A program made the translations under genes and the position numbers. The notes below the pieces were generated by a model. That model worked only from the letters and a program-made list of their open reading frames with translations. It had not been told where the DNA came from and searched no databases. From assembly GCA_021787855.1 (NCBI GenBank), contig JAJYLI010000005.1:1-35632 (forward strand): a stretch of 35,632 bases of DNA, in the 5' to 3' direction. This DNA is from a bacterium (GTDB taxonomy: Bacteria; Gemmatimonadota; Gemmatimonadetes; Gemmatimonadales; JACORV01). Below, piece by piece: positions 34,687-35,632 of this stretch (its first letter is position 1; the number at the start of each line of letters is the position of its first letter).

Positions 34687-35601
34687 CTGCTCAAGCTCCA
34701 GTTCCTCGGCACCTCGGCCGCGCGGCCCACGGCCGAGCGCAACGTGTCCGCGCTGGTGGTGACGCGCGAGAGCGACACGCTGCTGTTCGAGTGCGGCGAG
34801 GGCACCCAGCGCCAGATGCTGCGCTACGGCGTGGGCTTCGCGCTCGACGAGATCGTCTTCACCCACTTCCACGCCGACCACTTCCTCGGCGTCACCGGCC
34901 TGGTGCGGACGCTGGGGCTCCAGGGCCGGACCGAGCCGCTGCGGCTGGTGGGTCCGCGGGGCGCCAAACGGCTGCTGGGGCAGGCGCTCTCGCTGGGGGT
35001 GGAGCGGGAGGCGTTCGAGGTGGAGGTCGTGGAGGTCGCGCCGAACGACGTGCTGGAACGGGACGGCTACGCGCTCAAGGTGTTCGCGGTGGAGCACGGC
35101 GGGAGCGCGGTGGGCTACGCGCTCCAGGAGAAGCGGCGGCTGGGGCGCTTCAACCCCGACCGCGCGCGCGAGCTGGGCGTGCCGGAAGGGCCGCTGTGGG
35201 GCCTGCTGCAGCGGGGGCAGGCGGTGCGTCTGCCGGACGGGCGCGAGGTGACGCCCGAAACCATCGTGGGCGTCCCGCGGCCGGGCCGGACGCTCGTCTA
35301 CACCGGCGACACCCGGCCGTGCGCGGCGACGGTGGAGGCGGCCCGGGGCGCGGACCTGCTGGTGCACGAGGCCACCTTCGGCGAGGAGGAGCGGGACCGG
35401 GCGAAGGAGACCGCGCACGCCACGGCCAGGGAGGCGGCGGAGGTGGCGCGGGTGGCCGGCGTGCGCCGGCTGGTCCTGACGCACCTGTCGGCGCGGTATT
35501 CCCGGGACCCCTCCGCCCTGCTCGAGGAGGCCCGGGCCGTCTTCCCGGAGACGGTGGTGGCGAAGGACGGTATGGAGATCGAGGTGCCGCTGCAGGACTA
35601 G
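34687..35601 (+). CDS. rnz: Ribonuclease Z (tRNase Z), probable CTG start
   Basis: From CTG 34687: (M)LKLQFLGTSAARPTAERNVSALVV...FECGEGTQRQML...VFTHFHADHFLGVTGL...YTGDTRP...VHEATF...LTHLSARYS. Track ORF start at 34744 would remove the conserved FLGTSA..PT..RN segment. Confidence 0.9.
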   Translation: MLKLQFLGTSAARPTAERNVSALVVTRESDTLLFECGEGTQRQMLRYGVGFALDEIVFTHFHADHFLGVTGLVRTLGLQGRTEPLRLVGPRGAKRLLGQALSLGVEREAFEVEVVEVAPNDVLERDGYALKVFAVEHGGSAVGYALQEKRRLGRFNPDRARELGVPEGPLWGLLQRGQAVRLPDGREVTPETIVGVPRPGRTLVYTGDTRPCAATVEAARGADLLVHEATFGEEERDRAKETAHATAREAAEVARVAGVRRLVLTHLSARYSRDPSALLEEARAVFPETVVAKDGMEIEVPLQD

Positions 35602-35632
35602 TTGAGGGAACGGACTGGCCCGGCTAGGTTTC

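Overview
High-GC bacterial chromosomal segment, dense and mostly housekeeping. The gene mix resembles Gemmatimonadota-like genomes, but this is an inference and not tested. I support about 34 protein-coding genes. Main blocks: (i) ALDH fragment and aminotransferase; (ii) ECF sigma / zinc-finger anti-sigma / two exported DUF4097-like beta-repeat proteins; (iii) orphan NtrC-type regulator and HAD hydrolase; (iv) two-gene DNA methyltransferase + SNF2/RapA-type helicase module (DISARM class 1-like pair without the other drm genes); (v) MFS, YjbQ/UPF0047, FabI/FabL-type SDR, alpha/beta hydrolase, NUDIX, 3-hydroxyacyl-CoA-dehydrogenase-like, nucleoside hydrolase, PDO/thioredoxin-like and zinc-phospholipase-C-like genes; (vi) receiver domain fused to a C-terminal TM helix, followed by a structured-RNA candidate; (vii) a clear fluoride (crcB) riboswitch upstream of an overlapping crcB-DUF190-MFS operon; (viii) nadE, thioesterase, patatin, DUF2203; (ix) short MutY and an MlaE-F-D operon running into RNase Z, which appears to need a CTG start. 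No tRNA, rRNA, CRISPR array, transposase or integrase was recognised. The observations most worth follow-up are the methylase-helicase pair, the 26-bp perfect palindrome overlapping promoter and start codon of the aminotransferase, the fluoride-controlled MFS, the membrane-tethered receiver, the multi-hairpin intergenic RNA candidate and the CTG start of rnz.
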